This document shows positions 33,970-42,472 of a DNA stretch of 42,472 bases, piece after piece. The stretch is from Tropicimonas sp. IMCC6043 (GTDB lineage: Bacteria > Pseudomonadota > Alphaproteobacteria > Rhodobacterales > Rhodobacteraceae). Position 1 is the stretch's first letter, and every line of letters starts with the position of its first letter. Location: positions 1 to 42,472 of the forward strand of contig NZ_SELO01000032.1 in the NCBI RefSeq assembly GCF_004146235.1. Direction: 5' to 3'. Position numbers and translations under genes: made by a program. The notes under the pieces were generated by a model, which worked only from the letters and a program-made list of their open reading frames with translations, searched no databases and had not been told where the DNA came from.

Positions 33970-35412
33970 TCAGGAACCCGCCGGGCCGAAGGGCACGCAG
34001 TTCGTGCCGCGCGCTTCCAGCCGGCGGCAGGCGAGGTCGGCTTGCTCCTGGGTCATGCCGACGAAGTTCGCCTTGAAGCCGCTGTTGTCTTTCGAGACCT
34101 TGCGAAGCGCACCGTCAAGCGTCGCCATCTCCTTCAACGCCGTCTTAAGCAACTCGCGCTCTGCCGCGTAGCGCGACGGGTAGCTGCCGACATTTATGCC
34201 CCAGTGGTGACCGCCGGAGGTCGAGGCGCGGGTGACGACGATCGGTTCATCCGCCGGCGCCGAGGCGGGGATCACGGCGGCGTAGTCAAGCTTGGGCGGG
34301 CGCGCCTTCGGCGCCGGACTGCTCGCCTCGGGATCGGCGGTGGCGACAACATCGGCGGATGTGGGAGCGACGGACGTGGCGGTCGCCTGGGCGATTGCGG
34401 CCTCGATGCCGGACTTCAGTGCGATCCGCGTGACAGCGGGAAGCGGTTGCGCAACGCCCGGCCGGCCGAGCGGGCGCACCGACCTGGTGACCGCGCTGGC
34501 GACGCGCACCGTCTTGGCGCCTGTACTCTCGGACGTGTTGCCGGAATAAGCCGGCGGGGTAGGCTTCAGCAGGGCTGTTCGACGCGGCGCCTTGCGGAAG
34601 CCGAGATCCATGAGTTCCGCGACCTTGGCGTTGCGCGCTGCAGAGGAGGAGGCGCCGAAGACCGTGGTGATGATCCGCACGCCGTCGCGCTCGGCCGAGG
34701 CGACGAGGTTGGAGCCGGCAGCGTTGGTGTAGCCGGTCTTGATCCCGTCGGCGCCCTTGTATGCGGCGAGGAACTTGCGGTTGGTGTTGTAGACGGTGCG
34801 GATCTTGGCGTCGGTCGAGCGGCGCGAGAAGAGGTTGTAGTATTCCGGGTAGTCGTAGAACAGGTGTCGGCCGAGGATGGTCATGTCATGCGCGGTCGAC
34901 AGGTGGCCGGGCGTGGTCAGTCCGTTGGCATTCTTGAAGGTGGTACGCGTCATCCCGAGCTTCTTGGCGGTCCGGTTCATGCGCCGCGCGAAGGCGGCTT
35001 CGCTCCCAGAGATCGCCTCGCCGATCGCGGTCGCGGCGTCGTTGGCCGATTTCACGGCCGCGGCGCGGATCAGGTAGCGCAGCTCGATCGACTGACCGGC
35101 CTTGAGCCCGAGCTTGGAGGGAACCTCGTTGGCGGCCTTCTTGGAGACCCGGACCTTGGTGTCCAGGCCGATCTCTCCATGCTCCACCGCCTCGAAAGCG
35201 ATGTAGAGCGTCATCATCTTGGTCAGCGATGCCGGGTGGAGCGGCGTGTGCGCGTTCTTCTCGTAGAGTACCTCGCCACTGCGCGCGTCGATCACCATCG
35301 CCGCATAGGGCGCTGCGCCGGCACGCAGGCTGGAGCCCAGAAGGACGATGAAGAACAGCAGGAAGAATACGGAAATAACAAGGGCGCTGCGTCCCCGGAT
35401 GCTCGACGTCAT
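33970..35412 (-). CDS. D-alanyl-D-alanine carboxypeptidase with C-terminal SPOR domain
   Basis: A 480-residue penicillin-binding protein of the DacA/PBP5 class which trims the terminal D-Ala of peptidoglycan stem peptides. After a signal segment (VISVFFLLFFIVLLGSSLRA) come SLTK (S62, K65), SAN (122-124) and KTG (225-227), the three active-site motifs. The long Ala/Pro linker leads to a SPOR domain (about 395-478, WGINVGSYPSRYAAERELLK) that binds denuded glycan at the septum. A GTG at 35415 is an equally possible start. SPOR-fused carboxypeptidases are common in Rhodobacterales. Confidence 0.9.
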   Translation of the reverse strand: MTSSIRGRSALVISVFFLLFFIVLLGSSLRAGAAPYAAMVIDARSGEVLYEKNAHTPLHPASLTKMMTLYIAFEAVEHGEIGLDTKVRVSKKAANEVPSKLGLKAGQSIELRYLIRAAAVKSANDAATAIGEAISGSEAAFARRMNRTAKKLGMTRTTFKNANGLTTPGHLSTAHDMTILGRHLFYDYPEYYNLFSRRSTDAKIRTVYNTNRKFLAAYKGADGIKTGYTNAAGSNLVASAERDGVRIITTVFGASSSAARNAKVAELMDLGFRKAPRRTALLKPTPPAYSGNTSESTGAKTVRVASAVTRSVRPLGRPGVAQPLPAVTRIALKSGIEAAIAQATATSVAPTSADVVATADPEASSPAPKARPPKLDYAAVIPASAPADEPIVVTRASTSGGHHWGINVGSYPSRYAAERELLKTALKEMATLDGALRKVSKDNSGFKANFVGMTQEQADLACRRLEARGTNCVPFGPAGS

Positions 35413-35594
35413 CACGTTGCTTGCCTCTGTCTGCCTCGGACCGCCCTGTTTTCAGGGTCGGATATTGTCATTGCTCATGCACAGCGTAGCACGGCTTTTT
35501 GCCTCCGAAAAGTGTTCGATTTCAACGTGTTTCGCGGTGACATTCACGCAACATCACTAGATGTCGCGGGCGCGTTTCCCTCTGCCACAAAATG

Positions 35595-36293
35595 TCAGCC
35601 GACTCGCCGGACCAAAGCGTCGAGCTCGCCGAGATTGTTCAGGGTTACGAAACGGTCATGTCCGGTCGGCGGATCGGCGGCCTCCAGCGCCCAGGCGAGG
35701 TCGAAGGGCACATGCACGCCCCAGGCGCCGGCGGCGATGGCCGGGAGGACGTCCGATTTCATCGAGTTGCCGACCATCATCGCGCGCTCCGGTCCGTGCC
35801 CGTGTTCGGTGAAGATGCGTCGATAGGTCTCCGGCGTCTTTTCCGATACGATCTCGACCCGATCGAAGACATCGAAGAGCTCCGACTCGGCGAGCTTGCG
35901 TTCCTGGTCGAGCAGGTCGCCCTTGGTGACGAGAAGAACGCGGCGGTCCGAGGCCGCCATCGCCTCGACGGCCTCGCGGGCATGCGGCAGCAATTCGATC
36001 GGGTGGCGCAGCATCTCCTGCCCGATCTCGAGGATCTGGCCGATGACGGCGGCGGGCACGCGTGATTCGGTTACCTCTATGGCGGTCTCGATCATCGACA
36101 GCATGAAACCCTTGATGCCATAGCCGTAGTGCCGGATGTTGCGCGCTTCGGCAGCGAGCAGGCGCTCGTCGAGGCTCTCGCGCTCGGCGTAATCGGCAAG
36201 AATTTCGGTGAATCTCTGCTGGGTGAGGACGAAAAACCGCTCATTGTGCCAGAGCGTGTCGTCAGCATCGAAACCGATCGGCGTAAGGTTCAT
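35595..36293 (-). CDS. HAD-family hydrolase
   Basis: A 232-residue phosphatase-type HAD protein. Motif I is GFDADDTLWHNE (D9 and D11), with motif II in VLLVTKGDLLDQERKL, a motif III lysine in EKTPETY, and motif IV in MVGNSMKSDVLPAI. The helical cap (about 20-95) is of the C1 type. Members include 5'-nucleotidases and uncharacterised phosphatases; substrate unknown. It is single and divergent from clpS. Confidence 0.8.
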   Translation of the reverse strand: MNLTPIGFDADDTLWHNERFFVLTQQRFTEILADYAERESLDERLLAAEARNIRHYGYGIKGFMLSMIETAIEVTESRVPAAVIGQILEIGQEMLRHPIELLPHAREAVEAMAASDRRVLLVTKGDLLDQERKLAESELFDVFDRVEIVSEKTPETYRRIFTEHGHGPERAMMVGNSMKSDVLPAIAAGAWGVHVPFDLAWALEAADPPTGHDRFVTLNNLGELDALVRRVG

Positions 36294-36428
36294 GGCCGCC
36301 GTTTACCTTTCTGTCGGGTCGTGGGCTTTGCAGACCGGGCGAGACGCCTATATAACGCGGGTGTATTGCCCTGAACCCCTAGTCCTGATGGAGTGCCGCG
36401 CGCCGTGAGTCTCCCTTTCGAGATATCG

Positions 36429-36752
36429 ATGTCCGACAAGGATGGCGACAGGCCGGGTAGCGACACCGGCGTTGCGACCAAGACCAAAGCCAGGACGCAG
36501 CGGCCGCCGCTCTACAAGGTGTTGTTGTTGAACGACGATTACACGCCGATGGAGTTCGTCGTGCATATTCTCGAGCGGTTCTTCGGCATGACACACGCGC
36601 AGGCTTTCGAGCTGATGTTGGTGGTGCACAAGAGGGGCGTCGCAGTCGTGGGCGTGTTCAGCCACGAGATCGCCGAGACCAAGGTGGCGCAAGTGATGGA
36701 TTTCGCCCGCCGGCACCAGCACCCTCTGCAATGCACGATGGAAAAAGAGTGA
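36429..36752 (+). CDS. clpS: ATP-dependent Clp protease adaptor ClpS
   Basis: A 107-residue adaptor that delivers N-degron substrates to ClpA-ClpP. The disordered N-terminus is followed by [20 protein letters not shown] and [20 protein letters not shown], with the N-degron pocket residues in NDDYTPM and the conserved [11 protein letters not shown]. The start at 36429 (MSDKDGD) suits the family; an in-frame GTG at 36393 would add 12 residues. clpA is not adjacent in this window. An imperfect stem (GCGTC...GACGC, about 36754-36783) follows the stop. Confidence 0.92.
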   Translation: MSDKDGDRPGSDTGVATKTKARTQRPPLYKVLLLNDDYTPMEFVVHILERFFGMTHAQAFELMLVVHKRGVAVVGVFSHEIAETKVAQVMDFARRHQHPLQCTMEKE

Positions 36753-36857
36753 GCGTCTGACGGTCTCAACGCGAGGCCGACGCTTTCACGGACGTTTCCG
36801 ATTGCGTGCTGCGGACGATTCTTCGATCCATATGATTTGACAGATCTCCGGAACCGC

Positions 36858-37793
36858 TCAGAGCCCGACGAAATCCACCATGATCGCGGCGTGGTCGCTG
36901 GCATGCGGGCGGTGGCGGCCGACGCCGTGGAGTCGCGGGCCGGGGTAGCGGCCTGCGGCCTGCGACATGCCTTCGCGGATCAGTCGCGGGACAGCGTCCG
37001 GAAAACGCTCGGCGAGCGCCGGCGAAGCAAGCAGCGCGTCGGGCCGGGAGTAGAGTCCGCGCCTGGCTTCGTGGTACGACCAGCGCTGGCCTTGCGGTCG
37101 GCGTTCGAGCAGGTCCACGGCGAAACCGTCCACAAGCGGGGCAATCGACTGTTCCGGCTTTGGCACGCGCGCGTCGGGTTCGTTGAGATCACCGAGGATC
37201 AGCCACGCGGCCGAAGCCGGGTCGGCAAAGCGGCGCTCCACAAGACGACGGGTGGCCAACGCCTCGGTGCGGCGGAAGGCGCTTGCGGCGGCGCGGTCGG
37301 GATAGGGCGCCTTGAAATGGCTAAGATAGAGGGTGAGCGAGGCGAAGACCGCCTCGACGCAGTCACGGCAGAAGACCGGGCGGTCGGGCGGTTGGCCCGG
37401 CGCGGGCGACAGGCCGAGATCGGCCGGGCGCAGGCTGGCGTGGCTGGTGAGGCGCTCCGGCGCGAGGCGGCTCAGGAGCGCGATGTTGCGCCCCATGCCG
37501 TCATTTCCGGGAATGCAGAACCGGTGCGGATAGGGGGCGAGTCCGGTCGCGGTGAGATAGGTGTCGTGAAAGAAATCAAGGGTTTCGCGGTCGTGAACCT
37601 CCTGGAGCGCGACGATGTCGGCGTCGATCTCGTGCAGGATCGCAGCCGTCAAGCGGCGGTCCGCCCGGTCGATATCGGTGCCTGTGCTCCCGTGCGGCGG
37701 CCAGTCGCCGTCGCGGGCGCCATCGAGACGTGCCTCGCCGTCGGCCCCCCGGCGCAGCCGGAGGTTCTGGACGTTGAAGGTCGCGACACGCAA
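36858..37793 (-). CDS. Endonuclease/exonuclease/phosphatase-family protein
   Basis: A metal-dependent hydrolase with the EEP fold. Motifs are TFNVQNLRL at the start (catalytic Asn), DIVALQEVHDRETL (metal-binding Glu), LILGDLNEPDA (Asp and Asn) and HASDHAAIMVDF at the end (Asp-His). It could be a DNase or phosphodiesterase. The frame has no ATG near the family start; TTG at 37793 gives MRVATFNVQNL and 311 residues, and longer frames run back through the lipoprotein gene. It lies 13 bases after the small lipoprotein stop, so it is probably translated from the same message. No signal peptide is visible on this start. Confidence 0.75.
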   Translation of the reverse strand: MRVATFNVQNLRLRRGADGEARLDGARDGDWPPHGSTGTDIDRADRRLTAAILHEIDADIVALQEVHDRETLDFFHDTYLTATGLAPYPHRFCIPGNDGMGRNIALLSRLAPERLTSHASLRPADLGLSPAPGQPPDRPVFCRDCVEAVFASLTLYLSHFKAPYPDRAAASAFRRTEALATRRLVERRFADPASAAWLILGDLNEPDARVPKPEQSIAPLVDGFAVDLLERRPQGQRWSYHEARRGLYSRPDALLASPALAERFPDAVPRLIREGMSQAAGRYPGPRLHGVGRHRPHASDHAAIMVDFVGL

Positions 37794-37806
37794 GGCGCCA
37801 GCGCGG

Positions 37807-37953
37807 TCAGGACGCCCGGGCGCATTGCTGCACCGAGAGGTCCTGAACCGGATCGTCGGGGCGGCAGACTTCGCCCGAGATCGGGTAATGCCGGGTATCG
37901 GTGCAAGCGGCCCCCAAGAGGGCGAGCACGGCGAGCAAGGTCCTGAGGCGCAT
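37807..37953 (-). CDS. Small lipoprotein
   Basis: A 48-residue protein with a signal and lipobox (MRLRTLLAVLALLGAAC, Cys17) and a short mature part TDTRHYPISGEVCRPDDPVQ ending CARAS. The ATG at 37953 is preceded by GGAGG at six bases, a strong ribosome site. Two further cysteines in the mature part might pair. Function unknown. It directly precedes the EEP-family gene, which lacks its own good start, so the two are probably coupled. Confidence 0.65.
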   Translation of the reverse strand: MRLRTLLAVLALLGAACTDTRHYPISGEVCRPDDPVQDLSVQQCARAS

Positions 37954-38128
37954 CCCGATCCTCCGTAAGGAGCGCAAGCCAAGGCAGCGGGCGAGCGCCC
38001 GGCCCCGCTCCGGAACCATACCCGGACCAGGCGGCGCAGATCCATGATGCGTATCAAGTCGCCGCCGGTCCCATTGACAGCGCGAACGCCGTGGTGCACG
38101 GGCTCTAGGTAGCTTTTCGAGGTATCAA

Positions 38129-39061
38129 GTGTCCCCCAACCTGCGCGGTGCGCTCCTCATGGCGGCCAGCATGGCCTGCTTCACAATCAACGACACCTTC
38201 CTGAAATCGGTCTCGGACGAGATGTCGATGTTCCAGGCGGTATTCCTGCGCGGCATGTTCAGCACGCTGCTGATGGTCGCCATGGCGGCGGCGACGGGCG
38301 GCCTGCGCATGCGCCTCGCGCAACGCGACCGCTGGACGGTCCTGCTCCGGACGTTTTCCGAGATCGCCGCGGCCTATTTCTTTATCACCGCGCTCTTTCA
38401 CATGCCGATCGCCAACGCCAACGCGATCATGCAGGCGCTGCCGCTCACCGTGACGCTGGCTGGCGCGCTGTTCCTCGGCGAACCGGTTGGCTGGCGGCGG
38501 TTGTCGGCCATTCTCGTGGGGTTCCTTGGCGTCATGCTGATCGTCAGGCCGGGCGCGGCGGGGTTCACGATCTATTCGGTCTATGCCGTCTGCGCCGTGC
38601 TCTGCGTGACGTTTCGTGACCTTGCCGCCCGGGCGGTCTCGGTGGAGACACCTTCGATGACCGTTGCTGTGGCCGCTTCCGCCGGAGTCTGGCTCTTTGC
38701 CGGAATCGGTGTCGCGGGCGAGGAGTGGCAGCCGGTTTCCGCGGGCGCGATGATAAATCTCGCGGGGGCATCGGTGATGATCGTCGGAGGCTATTTCTTT
38801 TCCATCGCGACGATGCGGGTTGGAGCGATCGCGGTGATCGCGCCGTTCCGCTACACCTCACTGCTCTGGGCGCTCTTGCTCGGGTTCGTGGTGTTCGGCG
38901 AGTGGCCGGACCCGGTGACGCTCGCGGGGGCCGCGCTCGTGGTCGCGACGGGCATCTTCACCTTCCGCCGGGAGCGGAAACTGGCGCGGGAAGCGGCCTT
39001 GCAGACCGGGCAGGGCCGAGCGAGAGGGCTGGATGTTGACAACCCTGCCGATTCTCTCTAG
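38129..39061 (+). CDS. EamA/DMT-family transporter
   Basis: A 310-residue inner-membrane protein with ten predicted spans in two EamA repeats. The first repeat starts LRGALLMAASMACFTINDTF and the second ends DPVTLAGAALVVATGIFTF. The substrate is unknown; the family exports or imports metabolites such as amino acids, nucleosides or vitamins. The start is GTG at 38129, with GAGG about seven bases upstream. No riboswitch precedes it, unlike ribN. Confidence 0.85.
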   Translation: MSPNLRGALLMAASMACFTINDTFLKSVSDEMSMFQAVFLRGMFSTLLMVAMAAATGGLRMRLAQRDRWTVLLRTFSEIAAAYFFITALFHMPIANANAIMQALPLTVTLAGALFLGEPVGWRRLSAILVGFLGVMLIVRPGAAGFTIYSVYAVCAVLCVTFRDLAARAVSVETPSMTVAVAASAGVWLFAGIGVAGEEWQPVSAGAMINLAGASVMIVGGYFFSIATMRVGAIAVIAPFRYTSLLWALLLGFVVFGEWPDPVTLAGAALVVATGIFTFRRERKLAREAALQTGQGRARGLDVDNPADSL

Positions 39062-39121
39062 AGCACGGCCACTCGGTCGCGGGGATTCCGTTTGACCGGC
39101 CCTACAGAACTGAAGTGGACA

Positions 39122-39187
39122 AGATCCGGGCCTCAGGCCCCGATCCTCTGAAAACCCACCCGCGTCGTTTCCGCGTACGAGGAAACG
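39122..39187 (+). other. Hairpins between the EamA gene and rpsL
   Basis: Two stems lie in the 227-base gap. GATCCGGGCCTCAGGCCCCGATC (given as arms GATC-c-GGGCC and GGCCC-c-GATC, 39123-39145 approx.) has a three-base loop. CGTTTCC (39166-39172) / GGAAACG (39181-39187) has an eight-base loop, with CTTTTCGCCTTT some bases later. The second may terminate the EamA gene. The str operon promoter should lie after it, but I cannot place it. Confidence 0.4.
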
Positions 39188-39288
39188 CCCGCGGCTTTTC
39201 GCCTTTGCGGACGCGCAATGTGCGGATGAGAGAATAATCCCTCGCGGAACGCGCGAGACGAAGAAGAAAGCTAGACTGGGGAACCGGA

Positions 39289-39660
39289 ATGCCGACGATC
39301 CAACAGCTGATCCGCAAGCCGCGGCAGCCGAAAGTGAAACGATCCAAGTCGCAGCACCTTGAGCGCTGCCCGCAAAAACGCGGCGTGTGCACGCGCGTCT
39401 ACACCACCACGCCGAAGAAACCGAACTCGGCCATGCGGAAGGTGGCGAAGGTTCGTCTGACCAACGGCTTCGAAGTGATCAGCTACATCCCCGGCGAGAG
39501 CCACAACCTGCAGGAGCACTCGGTGGTGCTGATCCGCGGTGGTCGTGTGAAAGACCTTCCCGGGGTGCGCTACCACATCCTGCGCGGTGTTCTGGATACC
39601 CAGGGCGTCAAGGACCGGAAGCAGCGCCGCTCGAAATACGGCGCCAAGCGTCCCAAGTAA
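39289..39660 (+). CDS. rpsL: 30S ribosomal protein S12
   Basis: A 123-residue protein of the ribosomal decoding centre. It has [20 protein letters not shown] at the N-terminus and the conserved [38 protein letters not shown] and [12 protein letters not shown]. The lysines associated with streptomycin sensitivity (in TTPKKPNSA and in GGRVKDLPG) are unchanged. First gene of the str operon; GGGGAA lies six bases before the ATG. Confidence 0.98.
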   Translation: MPTIQQLIRKPRQPKVKRSKSQHLERCPQKRGVCTRVYTTTPKKPNSAMRKVAKVRLTNGFEVISYIPGESHNLQEHSVVLIRGGRVKDLPGVRYHILRGVLDTQGVKDRKQRRSKYGAKRPK

Positions 39661-39672
39661 GGAGAGGCATAG

Positions 39673-40143
<471 letters not shown>

Positions 40144-40170
40144 TTTTACTCTACGCCTAAGGACCCTCCC

Positions 40171-42288
<2,118 letters not shown>

Positions 42289-42345
42289 CAACGACAACAA
42301 TCGGGTGCCCCGCGCGGACACCCGCTGCAAGACAAGGAGGCCATC

Positions 42346-42472
42346 ATGGCAAAGGAAAAATTCGCACGCACGAAGCCGCACGTGAACGTTGGCACGATTG
42401 GTCACGTTGACCACGGGAAGACGACGCTGACGGCGGCGATCACGAAGTATTTCGGGGAGTTCCGGGCCTACG
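42346..42472 (+). CDS. tuf: Translation elongation factor Tu, 5' part cut by the window end
   Basis: The first 42 codons are present: [20 protein letters not shown], then [27 protein letters not shown] is the P-loop of EF-Tu. The ATG follows AAGGAGG six bases upstream and lies 57 bases after fusA. The reading frame runs off the right edge, so nothing can be said of the rest. Confidence 0.97.
   Translation, partial: MAKEKFARTKPHVNVGTIGHVDHGKTTLTAAITKYFGEFRAY

Overview
The window is a GC-rich chromosomal segment from an alphaproteobacterium, most likely a member of the Rhodobacteraceae (Roseobacter/Rhodobacter group). The evidence is an FnrL-type regulator with TTGAT-N4-ATCAA boxes, a complete ccoNOQP-ccoGHIS set for cbb3 oxidase, a membrane-anchored cytochrome c of the CycM/cytochrome cy type, two proteins with VPLPA-type C-terminal sorting signals, a RibN transporter under an FMN riboswitch, and the rpsL-rpsG-fusA-tuf order. 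No phage, transposase, CRISPR array, tRNA or rRNA was seen. Most of it reads as core genome.

Layout. 1-2.0 kb: two minus-strand secreted proteins with VPLPA-CTERM signals, each with its own terminator; the first is broken by one extra base. 2.2-6.9 kb: a tightly packed minus-strand operon with an NMT1/THI5-like ABC transporter (binding protein, ATPase, permease) followed by a phosphatase of the mannosyl/glucosyl-3-phosphoglycerate family and a GT81 glucosyl-3-phosphoglycerate synthase. 7.1-10.2 kb: periplasmic cyclic-nucleotide phosphodiesterase and NudC. 10.3-12.5 kb: NimA/pyridoxamine-oxidase-like protein divergent from a MocR regulator. 12.6-13.8 kb: FMN riboswitch, a Shine-Dalgarno-sequestering hairpin and ribN. 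13.7-15.3 kb: pheA and the cytochrome cycM. 15.4-16.2 kb: a two-gene unit resembling the Tse2 toxin and Tsi2 immunity protein of Pseudomonas aeruginosa. 16.3-22.2 kb: yejABEF peptide/microcin C importer.

22.3-34.0 kb is a low-oxygen respiration block: hemN and fnrL diverge from one perfect FNR box; uspA and ccoN diverge from two boxes; ccoNOQP ends in a terminator; then comes a 650-bp gap with two more FNR boxes, a candidate short FNR-driven transcript with its own terminator, and ccoGHIS. Together these genes build the high-affinity oxidase (ccoNOQP), load its copper and assemble it (ccoGHIS), make heme without oxygen (hemN) and sense oxygen (fnrL). CycM could feed electrons to the oxidase.

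34.0-42.5 kb: D,D-carboxypeptidase with SPOR domain, a HAD hydrolase, clpS, a small lipoprotein coupled to an endonuclease/phosphatase-family protein, an EamA transporter, and the str operon (rpsL, rpsG, fusA, start of tuf), cut by the window end.

Most notable for follow-up: the Tse2/Tsi2-like pair with no secretion genes nearby (15.4-16.2 kb); the FNR-box-driven short transcript between ccoP and ccoG (29.3-29.5 kb); the predicted leaderless hemN mRNA; and the glucosylglycerate genes joined to an ABC transporter.
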